Below are positions 49,045 through 57,030 of a DNA stretch of 63,056 bases, in pieces. Under the pieces are notes generated by a model. It saw only the letters and a list, made by a program, of their open reading frames with translations, was not told the origin of the DNA and made no database searches. Every line of letters starts with the position of its first letter. The stretch's first letter is position 1. Origin of the DNA: an uncultured Lentisphaerota bacterium. Its GTDB lineage: Bacteria > Verrucomicrobiota > Kiritimatiellia > CAIQIC01. Made by a program: the position numbers and the translations under genes. The DNA lies in assembly GCA_903889245.1 (NCBI GenBank), contig CAISWQ010000074.1, forward strand, positions 1-63,056, written 5' to 3'.

Positions 49045-51489
49045 ATGTCTCCAGCGACCGATACGCGGATGCTGCCCGCCGATGATGCCGGCGCCTCGCC
49101 ACCATTGGTCGCGGCTCCGCGGCGACCCATCTGCGGTCTGGTTATCGCAGGTTGTGCGGGCGTCGCCGCGGGGCTGGCTGTGCCGGTGGAAGCCCTGTTG
49201 CTGCTCGCCGCCGGCGGTGTGTGCGTACTCGCCGCGTTGCTCTGCCGTGCGCGCGCGGCCGCGGATATGTTGCTGGTGGCCGGTGCGGTCTGCGCGGGGT
49301 GGGCGCATGCAGGGCTGGCGGTACACAGCCCTTCGGGCCGCGAGGTCGCCGCCGTCCTCGTTCGACCGGCGGAATATGTCCGGGTCATCGGCGAGGTGCG
49401 CGCCGCCCCCGCGGTGCGGCGTGATGAACGCAGTGGCGAAAACCTTTGGACTTTTCCTGTGCGGCTCGAAGGTTTACAGCGGGTGCGGTTCTGGCAGCGC
49501 GTTACGGGCGAGGTCGAGGTGCAACTGCGCTTGCCGCCCGCACAGCCGTCACCGCGCTTCGGCGAGCGCTGGCAGTGGCAGGGCTTGCTCGGCCCGCAAC
49601 TGCGCTGGCGCGCCGGCGCGCAGTCGCCAGCCGGATATCGTTTGCTCGCGGATGGCATGGGTGCGGAACGGCTGGCGCTGGCCACAGTCTCTGTCCGTGC
49701 CGCCTGCCTGGCTGCGCGGGAGTTCTTCGCCACCCTGCTTAGTCGCGGTCTGGAACAACATCCCGGAGAGGCCGGGCTTCTGCGCGCGATGTTGCTGGGC
49801 ACGCGTGAGGACATGGACGAGGCTCTCTTTCAGGATTTCTCCGTCACGGGAACGCTGCATATTGTCGCAGTGTCAGGCACGCATGTCGCCATGCTGTCCC
49901 TGTTTCTGCTCGCCCTCTTGCGGGGGGCGGGCGTAACGCAGCCGTTCTGGTTCTATTGGCTCGCGCCGCTGCTAACGCTCTATGTCATGATGACCGGACT
50001 GGCGCCGAGCGCCATACGTGCCGGCCTGATGGCCGTGATGTTCTGGCTCGCGCCACTGCTCCAACGCAAACCCGACGGCCTGACGGCGCTGGCTTGGTCA
50101 GCGCTCTTAATCCTGGCTTGGGAGCCTGCGCAGTGGCGCGATATCGGCTTCCAATTATCCTTTGCCGCGGTACTCGGCCTGGTGTTGATTTATCCGCCGT
50201 TGGCCCGCCACACACACGGTTGGTTGCGTGGCGATGCCTGGCGCTTGCAACTGGAGCCATGGTGGCAGCGCTGGCCGCGCTGGCTGGTGCGCTCCGTCGC
50301 GTTGCTGGCCTTGACCTCCGTCTCCGTCTGTCTGGTCACCGATCCACTGACGGCGCGGTATTTCAACCTGCTCTCGCCGGTGGCGTTGCTGGCCAATATT
50401 GCTGTGGTGCCGGCGGCCGGCCTGATGATGGCCTTGGGCTTGCTTGCCATGTTGGGCGGTGCCCTCTGGGCTCCGTTGGCCGACCTGTGCAACCACCTCA
50501 ACCTGCCAGTGATTACCTTGATCATGCGTTGCACCGAGTGGAGCGCGGCCCTGCCAGGCGGTCATTTCTACCTCCGCTCGCCGGCGTGGGGCTGGATTGC
50601 GGTCTACTATGTGGGCTTGGGCCTGTTGCTCGTGGGCACACGGCGGGTACGGGTCGCCGTGACTGTGACCGGCTTGTTGATCGGTGGCGTGCTGCTTTGG
50701 CGGGCGGCCCATGACCAGACCCTGGCCGTGCATATCTGGCGGCTCGGGGGCGCGACGGTGACTTTGGTGGATGCGCCGTGCGGCGACAAGGTGCTGGTGA
50801 ACACCGGACCACGTCATGTCCAACGAGATCTGCTGCGGCGTTTGCGGGCCGAGGGGGTGGGGGCTCTGCGCGCGCTGGCGCTAACACGCGGTAACCGCGA
50901 ACAGGCGGGCGGCGCTGGCGACCTTTTACAGCATATGCAGGTGCGCGAACTCTGGCGACCAACCGGTGGCCTGCCGGCCGACGTGGAGGCCCTGGCGCTT
51001 CATGGGCAACTCCAGGTGCGTGCGCTGGAGGCAGGTTTCTATGCCGCGCTGGCGGGCCAGGCGGAATGGGAGGCCTTTCATCCCGCTGTGGGCACAAAAG
51101 CCAGGCGCAGTGCGGCGCGCGCTCCTGTTTTCCGGTTGTCACGCTCGCCAGTGGCAGTGCTGTTCCTCTCCGGGGCCGGGGGTGGCGCCCTCGCGCAATT
51201 GCAGGCGGGCCGGGAATGGCCGTCGGCCACGGTGGCGGTGGCCGACCAGGCTGAGGCGCTGGAGGCGGTCTGGTTGCGCCAGCTCGGAGTACGCGAGGTG
51301 ATAACGCCTGCCACGTTCCTACGCGAAGCACAAGACCGTCAGGGGCTGGCCGCGCGGCAGGGCTTGCAGCTGTGGTGCCTGGAGGAGGGCGACACGTTGC
51401 ACATCGTCTGGCCGGTGGCGACGAATCCTGCGGCGCGGGTCAGGATCAGTCAAGACCCTTGGCGGAGAGCTGCTCCGACAGCTTTCTGA
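49045..51489 (+). CDS. comEC: ComEC/Rec2 family DNA-uptake channel with degenerate C-terminal hydrolase domain
   Basis: Inner-membrane channel for single-stranded DNA in transformation. The 814-residue protein has an N-terminal DUF4131/OB region (about residues 1-200), the competence core with about ten membrane helices (GTLHIVAVSGTHVAMLSLFL, the ComEC hallmark), and a C-terminal metallo-beta-lactamase-like domain (LVDAPCGDKVLVNTG). In typical ComEC this last domain has an HxHxDH metal site; here the corresponding stretch is ALTRGNREQAGG, without the histidines. The enzymatic function is therefore likely lost. ATG at 49045 is preferred over a TTG at 49039. The last 44 bp overlap the convergent TPR gene. 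Confidence 0.9.
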   Translation: MSPATDTRMLPADDAGASPPLVAAPRRPICGLVIAGCAGVAAGLAVPVEALLLLAAGGVCVLAALLCRARAAADMLLVAGAVCAGWAHAGLAVHSPSGREVAAVLVRPAEYVRVIGEVRAAPAVRRDERSGENLWTFPVRLEGLQRVRFWQRVTGEVEVQLRLPPAQPSPRFGERWQWQGLLGPQLRWRAGAQSPAGYRLLADGMGAERLALATVSVRAACLAAREFFATLLSRGLEQHPGEAGLLRAMLLGTREDMDEALFQDFSVTGTLHIVAVSGTHVAMLSLFLLALLRGAGVTQPFWFYWLAPLLTLYVMMTGLAPSAIRAGLMAVMFWLAPLLQRKPDGLTALAWSALLILAWEPAQWRDIGFQLSFAAVLGLVLIYPPLARHTHGWLRGDAWRLQLEPWWQRWPRWLVRSVALLALTSVSVCLVTDPLTARYFNLLSPVALLANIAVVPAAGLMMALGLLAMLGGALWAPLADLCNHLNLPVITLIMRCTEWSAALPGGHFYLRSPAWGWIAVYYVGLGLLLVGTRRVRVAVTVTGLLIGGVLLWRAAHDQTLAVHIWRLGGATVTLVDAPCGDKVLVNTGPRHVQRDLLRRLRAEGVGALRALALTRGNREQAGGAGDLLQHMQVRELWRPTGGLPADVEALALHGQLQVRALEAGFYAALAGQAEWEAFHPAVGTKARRSAARAPVFRLSRSPVAVLFLSGAGGGALAQLQAGREWPSATVAVADQAEALEAVWLRQLGVREVITPATFLREAQDRQGLAARQGLQLWCLEEGDTLHIVWPVATNPAARVRISQDPWRRAAPTAF

Positions 51490-52558
51490 AGCGCGGATCA
51501 TTACGCAACAAATCGAAATCAGGCCGCGCCATCCACGCCAGAGCCTTGCGCGAATCCACCAGCGTGACCGCATGCTCCAGCGTACTCAAGGCTTGGTCGC
51601 GTTTACCCTCCACATGCGAGAGGGCTTGTGCCAGCCGGAACTGGATCACGGCCGACTGTGGCGTGGCGTCCCCGAGCGCGTCGAGGACCAGTGCCGCTTT
51701 CTCCCATTGGCCGAGACTCAAGAGCAGCATGGCATAGCTTTGTCGCGCGGAAAGATCGCCGGGCGTCATGCGCGTGTAGATGCTCAAGTAATCTGCCGCG
51801 CGCACCCCGTCACCCTGTCGCTGGCGGATCATCGCCAGGTTGTAGTAGGCGAGCGCATAATTGGAGTCCATCTTGATGGCTTCCAGCAGGCAGGCTTCGG
51901 CTTGCGGCAGGTTGGTCATGCCGATGTAGGCGATGCCGAGGTTGTTGATGATGCCGAAGGTCGGCGGTTCCTCCTGTAACGCCTGCACGAACGACTGGGC
52001 TGCCGCCGGGTAGTTTTTCTGGGCCAGATAGATCAGTCCCTGCAGCCGGGACACACCCTTCAACCCCGGGAAAATCTTGCGCGCATCGCCATACTCCTTC
52101 AGGGCGCCATCAAAGTGACTGTTCTGCGCCGCCTTCTCGGCCTCCAGAACGTGATAGACCGCCTGCTTCATCCAGTCCACGGTCAGGTCGGCCGGCTGCT
52201 CCGGCACGGGCACCGGCTTGATGTACTTGAGCGGATCAATCAGGTAGAGCGGCAGCGGCTCTTCAAACGTCGTCATGGCAGGCCGTGCGGTTTCGATGCC
52301 CGGATCGGCTCGGCCGCGGTTGTAGAGCGCTTTCTTGGTATGCGCGAGCCAGTAATAGACCGCGCCCGCCACACTCAACAACACGATGGCGGTCATGACA
52401 ATCAAGGCCGTGGTCTGCCGGCGCTGGCGTGACAGCATTTCCTGCACGAACAGATCACGTGGCGAAGGCGCACCTGTCGCCGTGGTATCCATCCGCCGCC
52501 CTGCGCCTCCGCCTCCGTAAATGTTGCCGGACCGTTGTTCGTTCACGACGGCGAACAT
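51446..52558 (-). CDS. membrane-anchored TPR protein
   Basis: A 370-residue protein with a cytoplasmic N-terminus, one transmembrane helix (TALIVMTAIVLLSVAGAVYYW, about residues 49-69), and about six tetratricopeptide repeats from residue 130 (e.g. FGIINNLGIAYIGMTNLPQA, YALAYYNLAMIRQRQGDGV). It should act as a periplasmic or membrane scaffold. It converges on comEC with 44 bp overlap. Start at 52558 is assumed; ATG at 52492 (MDTTATG) is an alternative. Confidence 0.82.
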   Translation of the reverse strand: MFAVVNEQRSGNIYGGGGAGRRMDTTATGAPSPRDLFVQEMLSRQRRQTTALIVMTAIVLLSVAGAVYYWLAHTKKALYNRGRADPGIETARPAMTTFEEPLPLYLIDPLKYIKPVPVPEQPADLTVDWMKQAVYHVLEAEKAAQNSHFDGALKEYGDARKIFPGLKGVSRLQGLIYLAQKNYPAAAQSFVQALQEEPPTFGIINNLGIAYIGMTNLPQAEACLLEAIKMDSNYALAYYNLAMIRQRQGDGVRAADYLSIYTRMTPGDLSARQSYAMLLLSLGQWEKAALVLDALGDATPQSAVIQFRLAQALSHVEGKRDQALSTLEHAVTLVDSRKALAWMARPDFDLLRNDPRFRKLSEQLSAKGLD

Positions 52559-52594
52559 AGCAGGAACGAAAATTTAGTCAACGTTTCGAGCCAG

Positions 52595-52705
52595 TTTCCC
52601 AGGGTGGGAAGAGGCGTGGGTTGAATTTTCCAAGCCTTGGAAGAACCAGGGCTGAACTTTTCCAAGGCTTGGAAAAGCGCGCCGAATATTTTCCCGGGTT
52701 TGGAA
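52595..52705. repeat. palindrome cluster 9 (four units)
   Basis: Units centred at 52603 (TTCCCAGGGTGGGAA), 52635 (TTCCAAGCCTTGGAA), 52667 (TTCCAAGGCTTGGAA) and 52698 (TTCCCGGGTTTGGAA), steps 32, 32, 31. They fill most of the 246-bp gap between the divergent TPR and EF-G-like genes; no gene is present in the gap. Confidence 0.92.
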
Positions 52706-52804
52706 AAACGCGCCTTGCGGCGGGCGGGGGTTTCATGTAAAAAGCGCCGCCCTGCCGGCCACCGGCGGGCCATGAACATGAACCAGACACCGGAGAGACG
52801 CTAA

Positions 52805-54835
52805 ATGAAGGACATTCCGATCACGGATGTACGCAATTTCGTGCTGCTCGGTCACACGGGCAGCGGCAAGACGCAGTTGCTCGACGCGATTCTGTTCAAG
52901 CTGGGGGTCAACGACCGGCTCGGCGTGACGGCCGAGGGGTCGAGCATGGCCGACTACACGGACGAGGAGAAAGACAAGAAGATTTCGCTCTGGGCCAAGC
53001 CGTTTGCCGCGACCTATAAAGGCGCGGGCAAGCCGGTGCGCCTGATCATGCTGGACACGCCGGGCTACGCCGATTTCTTCGGGCAGGTGGTGGGCGCGAG
53101 CGCCATCGCCGACGCGGCGCTGATCGCCGTGGATGCGCACTCCGGTGTTCAGGTGGGCACGACGCGCGTGTGGCGGCGCTGCGAGCAGCTCGGCATGCCG
53201 TGCGGCATCGTCATCACCGGCATTGACCGCGAAAACACCGATTTCTCCAAGGCGCTGGAGTCCATCCAGGCGCTCTGGGGTGCCAAGTGCGTGCCGGTGG
53301 TGCTGCCGGCGGCGGACGGCAAGAGCGTGTGCGATGTGCTCGCGGGCAACGCGCCGGCGGATCTGGCCGATGCGGCGGAGAAATCGAAGACCGCGCTGAT
53401 CGAGGCGGCGGCGGAGACGAGCGACGCGCTGATGGAAAAATATCTCGGCGGCGAGACGCTCTCGGCGGAAGAGCTTTCGGCCGGTATGCGCGCGGCGATG
53501 TTGCAACGCAAGCTGATCCCGGTCTTCGTCACGGTCTCCAAGGCGGACGTGGGCGTGAAGGAACTGCTCGACGGCGTCGTGCGGTTCTTCCCCTCGCCGG
53601 CGGAGCGCACCTGGAAGGACAACAAGGACAACGCCATCGAGAGCAGGGCCGACGCGCCCTTCTGCGCGCAGGTCTGGCGGACGGTCAACGATCCCTTCAT
53701 CGGCCACCTCGTGTTCCTGCGCGTGTTCGGCGGGACGCTGAAGTCCGACAGTGAAGTGTATAACTCGACCAAGCAGGTCAAGGAGCGCATCGGCGCGCTG
53801 CAGACGTTCAACGGTCGCAAGGTGGAGGCGCTGGCTGAGGCCTCGGCCGGCGACATCATCGCGCTCGCCAAGCTCAAGGGCACGGGCCTGAATGACACAC
53901 TGTGCGCGGCGCACCAGACGCTGGAGTTCGCGCCGATCAAGTTCCCGAACCCGGTCATGTCCTACGCGGTCGCCGCCAAGAACCAGGGCGACGAGGACAA
54001 AGTCGGCACGGGCCTGCACCGTATCGCCGAGGAAGACCCGACGATCAAGCTCGTGCGCAACGTGGAGACGCACGAGCAGATTCTCTCCGGCATGGGCGAC
54101 ATCCAGCTCGACGTGGCGCTCAAGCGGCTCAAGGCCCGCAGCAACGTCGAGGTCGCGTTGAGCACGCCGAAGGTGCCGTACAAGGAAACGATCACGGCGC
54201 GCGGCGAAGGCCACTATAAGCACAAGAAGCAGTCGGGCGGCCGCGGCCAGTATGCCGAGGTCTATCTGCGCGTCGAGCCGCTCAAGGCGGGCGAGACGGA
54301 ATGGTTTGTGGATGACATCGTCGGCGGCGCGATCCCCAGCAACTTCATCCCCGCGGTCAAGAAGGGCCTCGACGAGGCGCTGCTGACCGGCGTGCTCGCG
54401 CATTGCCCGGTGGTCAACACGTGCGTCGCCGTCTATGATGGCACCTATCACGACGTGGACTCCTCGGAAATCGCCTTCAAGATCGCCTCGCGCCGCGCGT
54501 TCAGCGACGGCATGATGAAGGCCAAGCCGGTGCTGCTCGAGCCGATCATGAAGATCACCGTGATGTTCCCCGACCAGTTCATGGGCGACATCACCGGCGA
54601 CCTGAACCACAAGCGCGGCCGCATCCTCGGCATGGGCGCGGAGGATGGCATGCAGGTGATTACCGCCGAGGCGCCGCAGGCGGAGCTGTTCAAGTACTCG
54701 TCGGAGCTGCGCAGCATCACCGGCGGCCGCGGCTCGTTCGAGATGGAATTTCTCCGGTACGACATCGTGCCGAGCAATATCGCGCAGAAGGTCATCGCCG
54801 AAGCGCAGAAACACAAGAAACAGGAAGAAGACTAA
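52805..54835 (+). CDS. elongation factor G-like GTPase (EF-G2 type)
   Basis: A 676-residue EF-G paralogue. G1 is GHTGSGKT (EF-G has GHVDHGKT), as in EF-G-like proteins; G3 is DTPGYADF. The G4 position reads ITGIDRENTDF, so the NKxD motif that gives guanine specificity is missing. Domains III-V follow (GMGDIQLDVALKRL, VPYKETITARGEGHYKHKKQ, FPDQFMGDITGDLNHKRGRI). ATG at 52805 has GGAGAG at 52791-52796. Function is uncertain: ribosome recycling or a non-canonical role. yebC and ruvC follow on the same strand. Confidence 0.88.
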   Translation: MKDIPITDVRNFVLLGHTGSGKTQLLDAILFKLGVNDRLGVTAEGSSMADYTDEEKDKKISLWAKPFAATYKGAGKPVRLIMLDTPGYADFFGQVVGASAIADAALIAVDAHSGVQVGTTRVWRRCEQLGMPCGIVITGIDRENTDFSKALESIQALWGAKCVPVVLPAADGKSVCDVLAGNAPADLADAAEKSKTALIEAAAETSDALMEKYLGGETLSAEELSAGMRAAMLQRKLIPVFVTVSKADVGVKELLDGVVRFFPSPAERTWKDNKDNAIESRADAPFCAQVWRTVNDPFIGHLVFLRVFGGTLKSDSEVYNSTKQVKERIGALQTFNGRKVEALAEASAGDIIALAKLKGTGLNDTLCAAHQTLEFAPIKFPNPVMSYAVAAKNQGDEDKVGTGLHRIAEEDPTIKLVRNVETHEQILSGMGDIQLDVALKRLKARSNVEVALSTPKVPYKETITARGEGHYKHKKQSGGRGQYAEVYLRVEPLKAGETEWFVDDIVGGAIPSNFIPAVKKGLDEALLTGVLAHCPVVNTCVAVYDGTYHDVDSSEIAFKIASRRAFSDGMMKAKPVLLEPIMKITVMFPDQFMGDITGDLNHKRGRILGMGAEDGMQVITAEAPQAELFKYSSELRSITGGRGSFEMEFLRYDIVPSNIAQKVIAEAQKHKKQEED

Positions 54836-54889
54836 CCCAGCAGTCAGTGATCAGATGGTCCTGATGGCTTTCAACAGAGAAGGTGGAGC

Positions 54890-55639
54890 ATGAGCGGACA
54901 TAGTGCATGGGCAAATATCAAACACAAGAAGCAGGCCAACGACGCCAAGCGTGGCAAAATCTTCAGCAAGATCGCCAAGGAAATGATGATTTCCGTCCGC
55001 GCCAACGGCAAGGACCCGGTGACGAACCTGACGCTGCGCACGCTGCTGCAAAAGGCGCGCGCCGCCAACATGCCGTCGGATAACATCGAGCGCGCGATCA
55101 AGCGCGGCGCCGGCGAGGTCGAGGGCGAGACCTTCGAGGAAGTCATGTACGAGGGGTACGCCCCCGGCGGCGTCGGCCTGATCGTGCAGGTGCTGACCTC
55201 GAACCGCAACCGCGCCGCGGCCGAGGTGCGCCATACGTTCACCCGCTTCGGCGGCAACCTGGGCCAGCAGAACAGCGTCATGCGCTCCTTCCAGCGCAAG
55301 GGCGTCATCCTCGTCGAGGACGGCGTGGTGACGGAAGAGAAGTTGATGGAAGTCGCGCTCGAGGCCGGCGCCAGCGATCTGACGCACGACGAGGCGGCCA
55401 AGCAGTTTGAAGTCACGACCGATCCGGCGGCGTTTGGGCCGGTCGTGGACGCGCTCGCCAAGGCCAACATCGCCACGGTCAGCGCCGAAATCTCGCTCGT
55501 CGCCGACCTGCTCGTGCCGGTGACCGAGGCCAGCCCGGCCAAGAAGCTGGTCGAGTTCATCGAAGCGCTGGAAGACATTGACGACGTGCAGAACGTTTAC
55601 AGCAGCGCCGATATTGATCCCAAACTGCTCGAAGGGTAG
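54890..55639 (+). CDS. yebC: YebC/PmpR family DNA-binding or translation factor
   Basis: A 249-residue protein starting MSGHSAWANIKHKKQANDAK, the invariant YebC N-terminus. Three-domain layout with NMPSDNIERAIKRG and EVMYEGYAPGGVGLIVQVLT. YebC proteins were seen as transcription regulators; recent work links them to translation of proline-rich stretches. It lies upstream of ruvC, a common bacterial arrangement, separated by a heptamer-word element. The upstream EF-G-like gene is 54 bp away. Confidence 0.95.
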   Translation: MSGHSAWANIKHKKQANDAKRGKIFSKIAKEMMISVRANGKDPVTNLTLRTLLQKARAANMPSDNIERAIKRGAGEVEGETFEEVMYEGYAPGGVGLIVQVLTSNRNRAAAEVRHTFTRFGGNLGQQNSVMRSFQRKGVILVEDGVVTEEKLMEVALEAGASDLTHDEAAKQFEVTTDPAAFGPVVDALAKANIATVSAEISLVADLLVPVTEASPAKKLVEFIEALEDIDDVQNVYSSADIDPKLLEG

Positions 55640-55707
55640 TGGTTGGTTGTCAGTGGTCGGTTGTGGGCGGTGGCCCCTCAACTGACAACCTACAACTGAC
55701 TACTGAC
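55637..55707. repeat. 7-bp-word inverted arrays between yebC and ruvC
   Basis: The left side reads GTAGTG, GTTGGTT, GTCAGTG, GTCGGTT, GTGGGCG. The right side reads AACTGAC, AACCTAC, AACTGAC, TACTGAC. The two sides are inverted with respect to each other and can pair imperfectly. The element starts in the yebC stop codon and ends 4 bp before the ruvC ATG, so it fills the whole intercistronic space and replaces a normal ribosome-binding site. Confidence 0.82.
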
Positions 55708-55711
55708 GAAC

Positions 55712-56209
55712 ATGCACATCCTCGGCTTGGACGTCAGCCTCCGTTGCACCGGTTATGGCGTGATCGCACGCCGCGGCAGCAGCTTGGTCGCCGTCGAGTC
55801 TGGCCTCGTCCGCAACGCGCCGAAGCTGGCGCACTCCACCTGCCTGCATACCCTGCAACGCGATCTGGCCGCTGTGCTGGAACGCAGCCGGCCGGAGGCG
55901 GCCGCGATCGAGGGCGGCTTCTTCTTCAAGAACGCCAAGACGGCCATGATCCTCGGCGAGGCGCGCGGCGTGGTCATCGCCGCCTGCGCGGCCGCCGGCG
56001 TGCCGGTGTTCGAGTACGCACCGCGTCTGGTGAAGCAGAGCCTGACCGGCTTCGGTGCGGCGGAAAAACCGCAGGTGGCGAAGATGGTCATGACCATCCT
56101 CGGTTTGCGCGAGGCGCCGCCGGAGGACGCCGCCGACGCGCTGGCCCTCGCCATCTGCCACGCCCAGCATCTCACCGGCATCGCCGAGCTACGGCCGGAG
56201 CCGATCTGA
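55712..56209 (+). CDS. ruvC: Holliday-junction endonuclease RuvC
   Basis: Dimeric resolvase of 165 residues that cuts recombination junctions with RuvAB. Catalytic acids are D7 (LGLDVSLRCTGYG), E67 (AIEGGFF), D139 and D142 (PEDAADALALAICH). Length is typical. The ATG at 55712 starts MHILGLDVS. The usual ruvA/ruvB partners are not in the window. No recognisable Shine-Dalgarno lies in the preceding repeat, so translation may depend on coupling to yebC. Confidence 0.95.
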   Translation: MHILGLDVSLRCTGYGVIARRGSSLVAVESGLVRNAPKLAHSTCLHTLQRDLAAVLERSRPEAAAIEGGFFFKNAKTAMILGEARGVVIAACAAAGVPVFEYAPRLVKQSLTGFGAAEKPQVAKMVMTILGLREAPPEDAADALALAICHAQHLTGIAELRPEPI

Positions 56210-56280
56210 TCGGGGCCGGGTTGCAGGCTCCTAACACAATCCTCATTTGCGCCACGTTCAATTCCCGTTAGAATCCGGCC

Positions 56281-56931
56281 ATGAAAAAGCTGTTATCGCT
56301 GCTGCTGCTTTCGCTCCTGACCACGCTCGTGGCGGGTTGCGCCTCGACCGGTCTGCTCAAGGCCTATTCCGGCCCGGAGCAGCCCGCCGCGCAGATTGCC
56401 ACCGTCATCCTGCCCGCCAGTGTTGAGGTGGAAAGCATCAACGGCACGCAGCAGCCGAACGTCACCCGCGCCCTGCTCAAGCCCGTCTACAGCATCACGC
56501 TCCTGCCCGGCGCGCAGGATTGGCGGGTGCGCTACTACGCGCCGCTGGCCGATGGTTACGAGGAGCGCCAGCGCGAGGTGACAGAATCGCCGTGGACGTC
56601 AATCCAGTTCACGGCCGAGGCCAGCCAGACCTATCACCTGCATGTGGAGACACCGCGCGCGATACCCGGCCAGCACGGCGCGCAGGACAAGGTGAGGTTC
56701 ACCGTGGTGGCGGAGAAGCCAGCAGAGCCGGCCCGGCCAGCCCCGCGCGCGGTCCCGACCAAGCCAGCCGAGCCGGCCCCGGCCGTCGTGGTGCCGTCAC
56801 CGGCGAAAGCCGCCGCGCCCCAGACCTTGGAGTTCGCCGCCTTCGAGCAACTCAAGAGCTGGTGGAACGTCGCCGGTCCCCGCGAACGCCAAGCTTTCCG
56901 CGACTGGCTCATGACCCAGTCCGGCAAATGA
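56281..56931 (+). CDS. lipoprotein of unknown function with PAEPA-type linker
   Basis: A 216-residue protein with a lipoprotein signal (LLSLLLLSLLTTLVAGC), a beta-rich domain (ATVILPASVEVESINGTQ, YSITLLPGAQDWRVRYYAP) probably of Ig type, a Pro/Ala-rich linker (KPAEPARPAPRAVPTKPAEP), and a short C-terminal helix ending RQAFRDWLMTQSGK. No family is recognised. It precedes the exopolysaccharide genes by 100 bp on the same strand and could be part of that unit. Confidence 0.65.
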   Translation: MKKLLSLLLLSLLTTLVAGCASTGLLKAYSGPEQPAAQIATVILPASVEVESINGTQQPNVTRALLKPVYSITLLPGAQDWRVRYYAPLADGYEERQREVTESPWTSIQFTAEASQTYHLHVETPRAIPGQHGAQDKVRFTVVAEKPAEPARPAPRAVPTKPAEPAPAVVVPSPAKAAAPQTLEFAAFEQLKSWWNVAGPRERQAFRDWLMTQSGK

Positions 56932-57030
56932 TTTCATGGTGAAGGCGTGGAATGGCCATGCTTGGTTGGGACTTTTGACTTGCAGTTGCCTAATTGAGCC
57001 ACTAAAAACGCGCAACGTTTGGGGACAACT

